Assembly: GCA_036365145.1 (NCBI GenBank)
Contig: JAEOAD010000030.1
Span: 9,820,001 to 9,884,000, forward strand
Direction of reading: 5' to 3'
Source: Orientallactaga sibirica
Taxonomy: Eukaryota > Chordata > Mammalia > Rodentia > Dipodidae
Length of the DNA stretch: 64,000 nt
The translations under genes were made by a program, and so were the position numbers. Shown one piece after another: positions 20,728 through 31,935 of this stretch (position 1 is its first letter; every line of letters starts with the position of its first letter). The notes under the pieces are model-generated. The model made no database searches. It was not told where the DNA came from and was given only the letters and a program-made list of their open reading frames with translations.

Positions 20728-21446
20728 TGGTCTAGAGATAAGGATGATAAGGTATTAAAATATAATTAGATCCTCTTTAGTTATCTTTTCATAAACCAAG
20801 TTATTTTCTGTAGAAGAAGACATAATTGAATTAGGGATTTCCTATAGTGGTGGAGTCTTTGAGTAATATGTCCTCATTCATAAAACTTATTCTTAGGCTT
20901 CTAGTTCTCATATTCTTCAGTTCTTTCACTCATTTAGTATAAATTTATGCACTTGGGATACTCTAAGGATATACTTGGTGTATAGTACAAGTGAGATGGT
21001 AAACATGAGTATATTATGTGCTGAAAACACATCACATAGTATCCATCACAGGAAGTCATCAGCACACGGTAGATGGAATTAATGTTAATATCATTAACTT
21101 TGTATATTGTATGTCAGAAAGTTTCAACAGCAGGAACACAGAAACGATGTAAAAATTAATAGATTGTGAATATTTTTTTATCGTACACTTTAGCAAAAGA
21201 GTACTGATCTCCACGCCTGGCATCCTGCTCATATCCTTCCTTGATTAGATTGTATGTGTTGAAGGGTCTGTTCTTAACCCATTGAGAATATGGCTGATCC
21301 TCAAGGGTATTTAGTATATCAAAAGTGTTTAAAACCCTCAAGGATTAGTAAATAATTAGCCTTCATGCCTAATGTGTAAATAGCGCAGTGATCTTTGATT
21401 TTGGCTCAATCAATATAATTTTAATGTTAACAGCTTTGAGATCAGC
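20728..21446. repeat. 719-bp tandem duplication, unit 2
   Basis: Head-to-tail second copy with a constant 719-base offset. Flanks differ at once outside the pair (...TTCTTACA before unit 1, AGCCAACAG... after unit 2), and the junction shows no shared microhomology. Confidence 0.97.
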
Positions 21447-21858
21447 AGCCAACAGTTAAGTAAACTTTGACACTGAGAGTAGACATGTTAACAAAGGCAT
21501 AATCCAATTTACTACTGATTGATCAGCCAGCTAATTTACTTTCAGTTTAGACGTTTGTATAACTTTTATATGTGTGTACTATGTACATGTGCAAAGCCTT
21601 CTGTGTTTTGGAAAAAAAAAACACCAAAGATTAAAGATTAAAAAAAATGCATTACTGTGGCCTATGCATCACTCACTCAGTGGACCAGATCTTTGATATT
21701 CAGATCTGAGTCCCCTGGTATAGTCTTGGACCATCCTGGACTTTAGCTTTCTGAGACAGTTGCAGTTCCTTCTTCCATTTTCATAACCTGTACCTAACCT
21801 TAAGTCCTCAGGCTTCCCTTCAGTCACATTCTTCCTTCCCTTGAAAAAAAGGTCATTC
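21447..21858. other. Unique sequence
   Basis: No recognised repeat or gene. Confidence 0.4.
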
Positions 21859-22056
21859 CTGTGCTGGAGAGATTGGTTAGCAGTTAAGGTGCTTGATTGT
21901 GAAGCCTAAGGACCCAGTACTCACATAAGCCTAAAGCACAAGGCGGTGCATGCACCTGGAGTTCATCTGCAGTAGCTGGAGACCCTGGCATACCTATTCT
22001 CTCTGCCTTTTATGTGCTCTCTCTCTCTCTCTAATAAATAAAATATTTTTAAAAAT
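21859..22056 (+). mobile_element. DIP-like SINE
   Basis: Forward copy with part of the B-box region deleted (GACCCAGTACTCACATAAGCC), a (CT)n segment and an AATAAATAAAATA tail. Flanks AAAAAGGTCATTC (21846-21858) and AAAAAGTCATTC (22059-22070) suggest the target duplication. Confidence 0.9.
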
Positions 22057-22079
22057 TTAAAAAGTCATTCTATGTGTTG

Positions 22080-22425
22080 TAGTTATCTTTATGTTGCAGG
22101 GTTGATCTTCCAAATCAGACACAGATAATAGGAAAAGGGATTTATTTGAAGCTTAAAGATCCATGGGAAGTTCCATAATGGCTGGAGAAGCTGGCCCCCT
22201 TTCACAGGTCCATTCAGAGAGAAATGCCACCATCAGCTCCATAAGTAAGCACACTCTAGGCAGAGCTCAAGCACTCTGCATATCTTAGGCTAGAATTTAG
22301 ATCCACTCCCAGTAAAACCTTAGGGCTGGACCCCAGGATCCATCCACAGTGACACCAAGTTACAAGCTTGAATGAAACTGAATCTCTTGGGGGACATCCA
22401 TTCAAACTACCCACACCATGTTACA
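22080..22425 (+). mobile_element. Unnamed repeat, possibly related to those at 4.6 and 29.4 kb
   Basis: It has the same style and order: GGGATTTATTTGAAGCTTA, CATAATGGCTGGAGAAGC, and an end with GGGGGACATCCATTCAAAC then CACACCA. This parallels the GGGGACATTT...CAAA...CAACA ends of the other two. Relationship is by inspection only. Confidence 0.4.
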
Positions 22426-22494
22426 ATGTTACATGATTTGCATTTGTAGGTTGACTTTTTAGACATTCTTGAAAGTGATCAGAAGATATTCTTT

Positions 22495-22521
22495 ACACAC
22501 ACACACACACACACACACACA
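22495..22521. repeat. (AC)n microsatellite
   Basis: About 13 perfect AC units. Confidence 0.95.
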
Positions 22522-22656
22522 TAGTTTGGGCAAATTACAGTTTAAATTTGAGAAAACCAATGGCAGTCAGGACCTTTGTACAACTGCAAGACCCATATAA
22601 ATTCAAAGGGGAATAGAGAGAGACACTTTTAAACATTTTTAGCTATCAATTTTTAA

Positions 22657-22850
22657 CTTTACAAATATTTTTTATTTATATATATGTTTGAATATGTACA
22701 TGCAACAGGGTCTCTTGTTTCTATGCAAACAAATGTCAGATGCTTGCACTATTCTTTGCTTTGGGTTTTGCATGGGTGCTGGACAATTGAATCTGGGCCG
22801 ACAGGCTTTGCAAACAGGTGCCTTTAACAGTTAAGCCATCTCCCGAGCCC
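22657..22850 (-). mobile_element. DIP/B2-like SINE, diverged
   Basis: Reverse copy with TATATATATG replacing the GA segment, GGACAATTGAATCTGGG as inverted B box, and the head AGTTAAGCCATCTCCCGAGCCC. Confidence 0.8.
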
Positions 22851-23693
22851 TCACTATTATTGATACTTTGGTTAAAAGAACAATATGGGTACTGTGGCAT
22901 GGATATGGAACATTACTTCATCTAGTCCTCCGTAATCCACAGACACTTTCCATGGCTATTTGGTCTCTGCATCCTGGGGTGCTGCTGCTGTCGTGGTGGT
23001 TCTGTGTATCTCCCCACCCCTAGCAGTCTCAGTGGAATCAACTTGCACTCCTTGGTTTGCCTCAGGTACAAAGTGTAATAGGCTCCTGCAGTCACCTTTT
23101 ATACCTGCCATTCAGGTTGTTTCTCTAGGTCTTACAGGTTCTAGACCTATACTACAGCTGCATCCCTGGCTGCTGTTTCTCACTCAGCCACACCTGCCTG
23201 CTGTGAGTGACTCAGGTTCAATGAACAATTACTATCCTTAGCCAGCATGCCTTTTTGCAGGAGAGAAATATCCACAGTTCACTTGGGGAGGATGTGTATG
23301 GTGGGGTAATTGTATACCCCTAGAATAAGCAGTTTTTTATCTGTATTATTATATCATTTATGCCTTCTAAAAGATGTTGTTTAGACTTTAAATTCTAGCA
23401 TACCATTTGACGTTTTGTCAATTTTTTCCTTAGGAATTTGGCTGGCACAAATCTTAATGCATTTGTTTTTGACCCAGACAGATCCTTTTGTCTAGTTTTT
23501 CTTTCATCTTGTCTTGATAGGTTTTTTTTCCACTTTATGGGTCCAATTTGCATGTTTGACACAATTTGCAAGTCAGTGTAAGTTGCTCAGATCAACTAAA
23601 GCCTCTCCTACCTCATAAATGTCACCTCCTAGCAAGTCTTAGCAGTCACTAAAACCAGTCCTGAGGGGTTCCAGCTTATTTAACTTATTTCTT
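22851..23693. other. Unassigned sequence, possibly old retroelement
   Basis: The GC-richer part around 22960-23240 holds a 93-codon plus frame with a hydrophobic start but no recognisable family. The rest is AT-rich. I cannot assign it. It may belong with the ERV-like remnant that follows. Confidence 0.3.
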
Positions 23694-23876
23694 TTATTTT
23701 TTTGTTTGTTTGTTTTGTTTTGTCTTCTTTTTGGTTTTTCAAGGTAGGATCTTGCTGTAGCCCAGGATGACCAGGAATTCACTATGTAGTGTCAGGCTGG
23801 CCTCGAACTCATGGTGACTCTTCTACCTCTGCCTTCCAAGTGCTGGGATTAAAGGTGTGCATCACCATGCTCGGCA
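23694..23876 (-). mobile_element. B1 SINE
   Basis: Full-length reverse B1 with a (TTTG)n tail. Target duplication TTAACTTMTTTCTT (one mismatch) at 23680-23693 and 23877-23890. Confidence 0.95.
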
Positions 23877-24079
23877 TTAACTTCTTTCTTAATTCACTGC
23901 TGAACACAGTTCTATCTGGCCTGGTAACCTGTGCATCAAATACCATCTCTTTAATGCCCAGTTTCCTTAGTAATATTTGTCCTTCCTCTGTTGTCTTCCA
24001 TTCCCTGATATCCATGGGGACCTTAGCTGGTAATAAAGTGTCCCTATTGGTTCATTTATACTAGTTCACTGGGGACTGA

Positions 24080-24930
24080 TGCACCTCATATTTCTTTAGA
24101 TTATACTGTCTTTGCCACAAGAGGGATGGGTAGTTATGATATTCCATTCCTCTGTTGCTTTGAGCTGAATGGGGTCATCTGGTGTAGCATTTGGGGTATC
24201 TCTCCACTGGGTTTATGTAAGTGTCAATGAAGGTTTATTGGTATATAGTGTGGGAAGACAATCCTTGATAAAAATATTGGACAGAAAGAATAAAAGTAAC
24301 AGGAGTCAAGGGGAAATGAGCCCTGAGTGAATTAGGGCTCTTTGGGGATCCCATACTTGTAGGCTTTTAGGCCTTAAGAGCAATTGAGGGGACCTTGGTA
24401 GATGGAGTTAAATTATCATAGGACTGTCTGAGTGTGGGCTGACAGAGCTGCAGGCTTTCTACAAGTGTCCTGTTGTCTTTGGGGGTTTGGTTTACCTTGG
24501 GGCCAGGACCAAAATATTGGTTATCCTTTTGGCCCCAGTGTCCTCATTGGTTTTGCCTGCTACATCTGGTTATTGATCACCAAGAAGAAAAGTGTGAATA
24601 TAGAGTACATCTGAGCACCTTTTGTCTAGTTAAAGGATGGTAACATCTTATTTAAGTTATCTTGTGATGTGTTAAGCTATATCCTCTGATTTCCTGGCCC
24701 ATCCACCAATATGGTATTGAAAATGGTATTTTCAGCCAATGAAACAATAAGATTGGGGAAATTTCAGGTGTCTATGAGAGCTGACAGGGCCTTTTTTGGC
24801 TCTTGGTTGGGCTTTAACCCAGGAGTTAGGCTGCTGGATTGTCATGGTCACACAAAACTTCCACTGAATCAGTGCTTTCAGGGTTCTTATAAATTCAAAG
24901 AATTGAAATTCACAGACCGGAGGTAAAGTT
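24080..24930 (-). mobile_element. ERV-like internal remnant, paralogue of 61.8-63 kb
   Basis: It shares ordered blocks with the internal part of the ERV near the window end: GCTGAATGGGGTCAT (24168), AGAAAGAATAAAAGTAA (24282), TTTTAGGCCTTAAGAGC and TTGAGGGGACC (24365-24395), and GACCAAAATATTGG then TTTTGGCCCC (24507-24540). The orientation is taken from that relative. All frames are broken and no retroviral protein motif is identifiable. The 60-codon plus frame at 24432-24614 is antisense chance. Confidence 0.5.
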
Positions 24931-25544
24931 TAGAGATGTTTTATTACATTATGGATAGAACTTAAGAGAAGGAAGGCAGGTAAAGCTCTTGTACTATAGG
25001 AAGGGATTTCTGGAAATAGAAAAACCCAAAACTTAAGGAAAAAATGCAGACCTCTTACCCAAGAGATGGCAAGAGTAGGTTCTAGAAAATGGAAATACCC
25101 TAACCATGTAGTTTTTAAACGTTTGTTTTTGTATTGTTTAAAATAAGAAGTAATTCTTTCCCTTAAAGTCAAATATTTTTGTTCTGTAAGTAAAATGTCC
25201 TGTGTTCTGTAATGCTATGCAAGCATAACCTTTCAGCGTACCTACATGCTGGGGTCTTCAATTGGGAGAGTAATAAGTTCAAAGTTTTCTAGAATGTTTA
25301 GGATGCTAACTGAAAGCATGAGATTCCATATTTAATAAGATTCATTAATCCAGATAACAATTGAGGCTGGAAGGGAACACCAGTCTTCCATTAGTAAATA
25401 GAGTGACTCATTTAACTAGAACTAATTGTTACTATAGGCTATTATGAGACAATGACCCTGTTGACAAAGCTGACAAACAAGGACATGAACAAAACCCGTA
25501 GCTATTTGTTCCTTGATAAACTTAGCTAGAGCAGAGAATCATTT
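24931..25544. other. Unique sequence
   Basis: No recognised repeat or gene. Confidence 0.4.
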
Positions 25545-25668
25545 GTTTGGTTTTTATCTTTTTAGATAGATTTTTCTCTATATAACCTAAGCTTGCCTTA
25601 AACATGTGTTCCTCCTACTTCTACCACCCAAATGCTAGGATTACATCTATGCACTATCATGCCCAGTA
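25545..25668 (-). mobile_element. Old B1-like SINE
   Basis: TTTTTAGATAGATTTTTCTC, TATATAACCTAAGCTTGCCT and AATGCTAGGATTACATCTAT follow reverse B1 order with many changes. It is an early B1 or proto-B1. Confidence 0.6.
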
Positions 25669-25693
25669 GGGAATCATTTAAAAAATAACTGAG

Positions 25694-26249
25694 TGTGATG
25701 GTTAAGTTTGTATCAACTTGATTTGTTTAGTGTTCCACAGACATTCCTCAAGTGTGTCTCTAAGGCTGCCTCTAGGAAGGATTAACTAAAGGAAGAATCC
25801 TTCCCCCAGGGGGTAAGCCCTTCCCCCAGAGTGGGTGGCCCAGAGTGGGCGGCCCCTCTTGGAGGAGGGGGCTGGTTGATAAAAAGAAGCTCTGGGAAGA
25901 AAGGCTCTCTCTCCCACCTGGCTGCCGGTGCTGCTAGCTGCTTGCCACTGGGTGCTTGCTGCTTGGTGTTTTTCGCTTGGTACTTGCTGCTTGGTGTTGC
26001 TGCTCTCCAGTGTGGACCGAAGACCAGGGTGGACTGAAGAGCAGCGTCTCTCCAGGACGCCTCCAGGCCTTCTGTGCCAGATTGGGACTGCTGAAGCCTC
26101 CAGTCTCGTGGACTGAGCAGCTACTGGATTTCTTTACTCTTGGACCTGCAACCTGCTATTGCTGGACTGTGTAAGCTAATCCAATAAATTCCCTTTTAAT
26201 ACAATTCATTCTATCCATTCTGTTCCTCTAGAGAACCCTGACTAATACA
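25694..26249 (+). mobile_element. Solo LTR (ERVL/MaLR-like)
   Basis: A 556-bp element running from TGTGATGGTTAAGTTTG to GAACCCTGACTAATACA, so it has the TG...CA ends of an LTR. It is bracketed by an exact 5-bp duplication CTGAG (25689-25693 and 26250-26254), the duplication size usual for ERVL/MaLR elements. The interior has a TATA-like GATAAAAAG (25879), a GC-rich region, two copies of a TTGCTGCTTGGTGTT motif around 25957-26000, and AATAAA at 26183-26188. No internal sequence or second LTR is attached. The three plus-strand frames at 25831-26174 are different frames through this LTR, not genes. Confidence 0.88.
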
Positions 26250-26254
26250 CTGAG

Positions 26255-27531
26255 TTATCTTATTTTACCTTTAAACACCTTTTTGATACAAAGTTAAGGA
26301 GTCTAACACATGAGTTTGCGTCATTTTTCTTTCCTAAGTCAGACATATTATGTGACAGTAATGATTTCTAGGTATAGTTTCTGTAAAGAGGGATTAAATG
26401 AATTATTGCAAGATATATCCATGGAATTGAGGATAGTATTCTAACAGCCTTTGAATGTTTAAAACTTCCCATGCTAAAGTATCTGTTAAGTGTATAAAGA
26501 AATGAAATTATGCATAATTTAAATCATGTGAGAAGATATAGAAATACAGAATCCTATTTGAGTTTTAGGATAAAAAAAATGTATCCAGGGCATAACATTC
26601 CAGAGCATTGCACCAAGTGTTATAGATTCCATGTTGTTTAAAATCAGTTTCATTTTGTGAAGCCCATGATGGTGTACCAAAGATAGACATGTGAATGTTA
26701 TAAAAGATACATTGCAGTTTTGTAAATGTTCTGAGGTTATATAGCAAGAGGAAAGAACTATGTCTTGTTAGGAAGCTGGGAAATACTTGGTAGAATGGTT
26801 AGCAGCACCAAATTGTGTAGTTATTTATGAGTTCATCCCTATTGCTAAGTTTACATCATGGATAGTGAAGGCACTGTGACCAGGTTATGCTTTACACTAC
26901 CTCCCATGTCCTGGAACATATGCCTTCCTTTAAACACCACTCCATAACTGGAATAGTTCATGCACTAGTGATATCTGGCCCTCCAACCTCTAGTGAATCA
27001 TATACTTACATATTACATTAAGAATATACTTAAAATGTATTTTAAAACAAATTTTTGGTAGAAGTGCCCAGAAACAACAGTTTGTCACAGAAAAATTTCA
27101 GTGCCAGGGTTGGGATATCTCCTAGTGAGGTATTGGTAGGCAAAGCCCTTGAGATTCCCCAACTATACAAGCTATTGCCAAGGTCCTTGATTGCCCATCA
27201 AAAGTGTATAGTATGATGCTATTGCTTTAGTTGCTGAACACTGAGAAATCAAGTGGGAAGCCTCCTTTCTGCTGAGTATCAGTCATAGTGATGGAAAGTG
27301 CTATGCAGCCTGCTGGAGGAGAAGAATCTTTAGCATCCTTCATTAGCAGTATATCTTCAAACTAAACAACTGGCCTCTCAGGCCCACTAGTGCAATAGCA
27401 GCATGTAAGTTTTGGGGATAACCAATTCAAAAGCCTATGGCTGGGAGGATAAAACCAAGTGGGTGAGTTACTAATGTTTTTTGACTTCATGGATATATTA
27501 TACCTACCTACCTAATTGCCCTGTAAATACT

Positions 27532-27538
<7 letters not shown>
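26255..27538. other. Long unique stretch
   Basis: 1.3 kb without recognisable repeat, coding or RNA signal. Confidence 0.5.

Positions 27539-27582
<44 letters not shown>
27539..27582. repeat. (AC)n microsatellite
   Basis: Twenty-one to 22 perfect AC units, the longest AC run in the window. The frame at 27481-27684 reads through it as Thr-His repeats. Confidence 0.97.
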
Positions 27583-27586
<4 letters not shown>

Positions 27587-28061
27587 TGCTCTTACTTGTG
27601 GTTAGCAAAGTCTCTTTTCAGATGGTGGTGACTGCTGGAAAGACTCAAAATTTGTCAAAGTGCCAAAAAGAAGTGATAGTTTAGCACTTATCTCCATCTA
27701 ACTCTTCAATTGCCCAGGGACTATAGTGCAAGAGTTAACAGAAAGAATGTGAGACAAATATAGGCAAGGTTTTTTGGAAACATTAAACATTATCTCCCAG
27801 ACATAAATTGGACACTGTATTCATGATCTCACAGCAACTGTTATCTATATAAAACCTGCATAATATTGAGCTCACTGACAGATTGTTTTGGATAATGGAA
27901 GAGGACAAAAAATAAAAAAAAAAAAGACATCAATATAGAAGAGGGAATAGTAAGCAAAAAGTAGGAATTCAGTGAAGGGGGCTGAAGGACAAAAGAGGGT
28001 GATAGAAGGGGGTTATATAATTTTTTAAATGAAGGTTTTAAATAAAGGTACCTCTCCTTTA
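27583..28061. other. Unique sequence
   Basis: No recognised feature. Confidence 0.4.
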
Positions 28062-28073
28062 CCTGAAAGTTTC

Positions 28074-28142
28074 TTTCTTTCTTTCTTTCTTTCTTTTTTT
28101 TTTTTGAGGCAAGCCCAACAGACTGGCCTTTTTTTTAAATGC

Positions 28143-28192
<50 letters not shown>

Positions 28193-28423
28193 CTGAGAGA
28201 GAGAGAGAGAGAGAGAGAGAGGAGGGAATGAGAATTGGCACATCAGGGTCTCTAGCCACTGCACTAGAACTCCAGACGCATGTGCTACCTTGTATGCATG
28301 CATATGTGACCTTGTGCACTTGCATAACTTTTGTGTGTCTGGCTTATGTGGGACTTGGAGTGTCAAACATGAGTCCTTAGGCTTCGCAGGCAAGTGCCTT
28401 AACTGCAAAGCCATCTGTACAGC
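28074..28423 (-). mobile_element. DIP-like SINE, extended-middle variant with large microsatellites
   Basis: Reverse copy with a (TTTC)n/T tail (to 28105), then (GT)17 (28145-28179), then a GA-rich run (28179-28220), the normal body, an extra segment of 35-40 bases around 28284-28330 and the head CAAAGCCATCTGTACAGCC. An exact 12-bp duplication CCTGAAAGTTTC lies at 28062-28073 and 28424-28435. The three overlapping frames here are microsatellite read-throughs. Confidence 0.95.
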
Positions 28424-28435
28424 CCTGAAAGTTTC

Positions 28436-29429
28436 ATTTTTTTAAAATAGAAAAGATTGTTAAAATGTTTCAGCAGTTACTTTGGGAGGGTGCCTAGGCA
28501 AGTGCTTATCATGTATACCTCTGAGTGTTTTTATATTTTCAGACTTTCTCTAGAATGAGAGAACATGGGAGAATCCCAGTTGCAGAATTTGGGGGATAGA
28601 GATGGAGAGTGGACAGATGTCACTGTAGTAAGCAGTCATTCTGAGGTGAGAACTGAGGTGAGGTAAAAAGGCAAAAGCAAAATGATCTTAGATTCTTGTT
28701 CATAATTGATTCATTTGGTTGGCTTTATAACTATAAGTAATTTTATCCTTTAGATTTTATAGATCATTTCCAGTTTGCTCTGTGTCAGAGCAAAAATTTG
28801 TTGTCCTGGTTGCAAGTTGCTATGAGTTCCTATAAGCTACATTTAAAAATGGAAGGGCAAACCAGTTTTATGAAAATAAGATGTCCATTTTCTTAGGGGA
28901 TTGCAAATCTTGAACAAATCCATCTACTTGGTATGGCAAAGTTGGTTTCTATTCCTGAAATGAAAAAATTCCTATTTTTGTGAAGACTAAAAGTGTACTT
29001 ATAATTGAGGTTCTGAGTATGAGTTTGGAAATGTTGCTTGTCCCCATTCTTATCTTCAGGTTATTTTGGTAAGAGGCATCATTTCTTCCCTCCTTGCTAG
29101 GAATTGCAGTCATTCTATACTCTTGTTAAATACATTCCCTTAAAATTTAAAAACTCTAGTCATGAAATGCTTTATGTTCTAAATCTGAGTAAAACAATTC
29201 TGAATGTAGCTGTACAGCTCCCTTAGGACCACAGTGTTGAAAATGAAAGCATTTAAAATATTTTCTATGTAAATGGGTGCTTAGGGCATAGGATTTGGGG
29301 AAGAATAAAGTAAAATTTCCTAGAATTATTGAGTCTTATTCTAAATCCAGTAAGTAAAAGATTGGCAGGATTCAAGGTATTAGACACATTTTAATTGTTT
29401 TAGATGATCTTTCAGTCTTATAAAATGGC
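28436..29429. other. Unique sequence
   Basis: 1 kb with no recognised repeat or gene. Confidence 0.5.
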
Positions 29430-29810
29430 ATTTATGTTAGTTACTTTTCTCATTGTTGTGACAAAACACTCCACAGAAGCAAGTTAAGTAATGGGGAGAG
29501 AGGTCTGTTTTGGCTCATAGTTTACAAGGTCCATAATGGTGAAAGATATGGTGGCTGAACCAAGGAAGCAGGAGCTTGTGACTACCGCTTGTCATCTTAG
29601 TGGATCAGGAAGCAGAAACAGGAACCAGAAGCAGCATCATAGCGTAACCATCAGTGCCCACCCTTTGTGACCTGAGCGTGTAGCTAGATCCTACAAAAGT
29701 TCCCTATCCTTTCAAAACAACTCCAACATCTGGGGACTTAATGTTCAAATCCTATTGAACAGTAGGATTTGGGGACATTTCACTTTTAAGCCATAACAAG
29801 ATGGCAGCAC
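29430..29810 (+). mobile_element. Unnamed interspersed repeat, copy 2
   Basis: Opens TTAGTTACTTTTCTCATTG and GTGACAAAACACTCCACAGAA, has CATAATGGTGAAAGATATGG in the middle, and ends ACTTAATGTTCAAATC, GGGGACATTTCAC, CCATAACAAG, paralleling the repeat at 4604-4915. About 70 bases longer than copy 1. Confidence 0.6.
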
Positions 29811-29849
29811 AGTGGCCAAAAATCAGGGCTTTCTCATTGGATTGACTTG

Positions 29850-30040
29850 ATTTCAAGTTTTGAATGCAGCCGTTATTTACTGTGTGACCTCAGACAGATT
29901 ATATACCTTAGTTTCAGTTTCCTTATTTGTAAACAGCTATTGTAATCAGTGCTTCACAGATTATTATTGTGGTGAGGAGTGAGTGAGATTATATGCAAAA
30001 AGTACCAAGCCCTTAGAAAGAATGTAATAATAAGCAATAC
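29850..30040 (+). mobile_element. MIR SINE
   Basis: ACTGTGTGACCTCAGACAG, TTAGTTTCAGTTTCCTTATT, TTGTAAACAGC and GTACCAAGCCCTTAGAAAG are in the correct MIR order, including the conserved core. Confidence 0.75.
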
Positions 30041-30189
30041 TTGATTGTTGACTACAGCATTAACTGGCTTTTTCATTATGTAGTTTGGGAGCAAACCTGT
30101 CTTTTTCTGGTTATACAACATTCATCCTTAAATATGCCCTGTTTTAGCTCATTGGTTATATTCAGTGGAACTCTTCATGTGCTATATGT

Positions 30190-30280
30190 ACTATCTGATA
30201 TCTTTTGTTTCTATTTCCTAATTTGTAAAAAGCAAATAATAATTTTGCCACCTCATTGGGTTGTTGCAAGGATTAAATAA
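30190..30280 (+). mobile_element. MIR fragment
   Basis: TATTTCCTAATTTGTAAAAAG, then CACCTCATTGGGTTGTTGC and AAGGATTAAATAAAAG match the MIR 3' part. A B1 inserted just after it. Confidence 0.6.
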
Positions 30281-30295
30281 AAGAATTGTTCTTCA

Positions 30296-30450
30296 CTGTG
30301 CGTGGTGGCGCACGCCTTTAATCCCAGCACTCGGGAGGCAGAGGTAGGAGGATTGCTGTGAGTTCGAGGCCACCCTGAGACGACATAGTGAATTCCAGGT
30401 CAGCCCAGGCTAGAGTGAGACCCTACCTTGAAAAAAACCCAAAAATAAAA
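30296..30450 (+). mobile_element. B1 SINE
   Basis: Full-length forward B1. Target duplication AAGARTTGYTCTTCA (two mismatches) at 30281-30295 and 30451-30465. Confidence 0.95.
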
Positions 30451-30465
30451 AAGAGTTGCTCTTCA

Positions 30466-30914
30466 ATACACATTTTCTGCATTTTTAAAAAATTTGGTTT
30501 CTTGATTTCATTGTCTTAATGACCTCTCCCCTACCCTTACTCCTTCCTAAGGACCATCATTATCACCTTTTCTTGTGTTTTTTCACTATTTTCCTAGAGT
30601 CAAGTGCTGTGACACTCTGTGTCCCATACAAGTTTGTATATACTCATCTAAGCACAGTTGGCCTCAGGTATTAATCAATTGCTTTGAACTCAGTTCTCTG
30701 CTGTTTTAAGCATATAAGGCTCCATTTTGACAAACTCACATTCAAGAGTAAGTTAAGAGGGATGTTAGAGAAGCATGTGAAGCCTTATTTTCTTTCATTA
30801 AACTGTTTTGAGGTTACACATATATTTGCCCTTAAACTAATGTATAGATTTTCTTTCCATCCCTGTTTCTTCCTTCTCTTCCTCCCTCCCTCCCTTCCTT
30901 TTCCCTTTTGTTGT
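30466..30914. other. Unique sequence
   Basis: No recognised feature. The frame at 30684-31034 runs into the old B1 below. Confidence 0.4.
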
Positions 30915-31024
30915 TGCATTATTTGGAACAGGGGCTTACCATATAGCCCACGGTGGCCTCCTCACCTCATCCTGCCTATGTCTCTTGAGTGCTGGGATGG
31001 TGGGCATGTGCCACCATGCCCAGC
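30915..31024 (-). mobile_element. Old B1-like SINE
   Basis: TTGGAACAGGGGCTTACCATA, then TTGAGTGCTGGGATGGTGGG and CCACCATGCCCAGC follow reverse B1 order. It is diverged, with internal loss. Confidence 0.65.
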
Positions 31025-31129
31025 TGATACATAGCCTTCAAACTTGGCAGGTGGCACATTTTCCAATTTAGCTTCATGTTAATTCAACACAATTTAGTAG
31101 ATAATCACTAGGCAGGAATCCAGTGCTCT

Positions 31130-31330
31130 TGGGGCTGTTGGTTTAGTGACTCTGTAGCCCCTGGACAAGCTATTAACTTAATAATGCTTATTCTTAAGAT
31201 TGAAATAATGAGAGTTAGATTACTGGGTTGCTGCTGTGACTAAATGAGAGAGTATGTAAAGGACTGTCCTTAGTACTAAGTTGGTGCTCAGTTACCTCCT
31301 TAGGTCTTTTCTTCACCTTGTCTTTGTTAT
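31130..31330 (+). mobile_element. MIR-like SINE
   Basis: TAGCCCCTGGACAAGCTATT, AACTTAATAATGCTTATTC, GTGACTAAATGAGAGAGTATG and TAGTACTAAGTTGGTGCTC follow MIR order loosely. Confidence 0.5.
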
Positions 31331-31439
31331 ATCCTTTACTACAACATTTAGGTTAATTCTTAAGAGATAATGAGAAAAAAGTAAGTGATATATTCAAACT
31401 AAATTTCCACACAGTGGTACTGTTATAGATTTGTAGTTT

Positions 31440-31595
31440 TTTTTTTTTTTGGTTTTTCATGGTAGGATCTCACTCTAGTCTAGGATGATCTAGAATTCAC
31501 TGTGTAGTCTCAGGATGTCCTCGAACTCACGGCGACCCTCCTACCTTTGCCTCCCCAAGTGCTGGGATTAAAGGCGTGTGCCACCACACCTGGAC
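31440..31595 (-). mobile_element. B1 SINE
   Basis: Full-length reverse B1. Target duplication TAGATTTRTAGTTT (one mismatch) at 31426-31439 and 31596-31609. Confidence 0.95.
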
Positions 31596-31743
31596 TAGAT
31601 TTATAGTTTCTAAAAATGTTCTTGTGGAAACATTGAAGTTTTTGTATCATTTTATCAAAATGGTGGAATGAAGCAGAGTTCATAGTCAACAATGAGACCT
31701 CAGGGCTCAGGGCCAGGCACAAAAGGAAGAGAAAGAAATATGA

Positions 31744-31921
31744 GCCAGGCGTGGTGGCGCAGGCCATTAATCCCAGCACTCGGGAGGCAGAGGTAGGAGG
31801 ATCGCCATGAGTTCAAGGCCACCCTGAGACTACATAGTTAATTCCAGGTCAGCCTGGGCCAGAGTGAGACCCTACCTCAAAAAACCAAAGGGGGAAAAAA
31901 AAAAAAGAAAGAAAGAAAGAA
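31744..31921 (+). mobile_element. B1 SINE
   Basis: Full-length forward B1 with a (GAAA)n tail. Exact 11-bp target duplication AAGAAATATGA at 31733-31743 and 31922-31932. Confidence 0.96.
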
Positions 31922-31935
31922 AAGAAATATGAAGT

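Noticed and set aside
20437..21341. Two identical 61-residue minus-strand proteins
   Set aside because: They are the same chance frame seen twice because of the 719-bp tandem duplication. No known domain, no start context, and no larger reading frame around them.
24432..24614. 60-residue plus frame with a membrane-like segment followed by Lys-rich end
   Set aside because: It lies within a repeat-like remnant whose relative at 62.9 kb does not keep the frame. Hydrophobicity comes from a G/T-rich stretch.
25831..26174. Three overlapping Leu/Cys/Ala-rich plus frames resembling small secreted proteins
   Set aside because: They are different frames through the GC-rich part of a solo LTR with target duplications.
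28025..28414. 129-codon minus-strand frame, the longest of its area
   Set aside because: It reads through a SINE and its GT/GA microsatellites (Ser-Leu and Thr-His repeats).
30030..30280. 79-codon plus-strand frame as a small membrane protein gene
   Set aside because: It overlaps two MIR fragments and the hydrophobic residues come from T-rich sequence.
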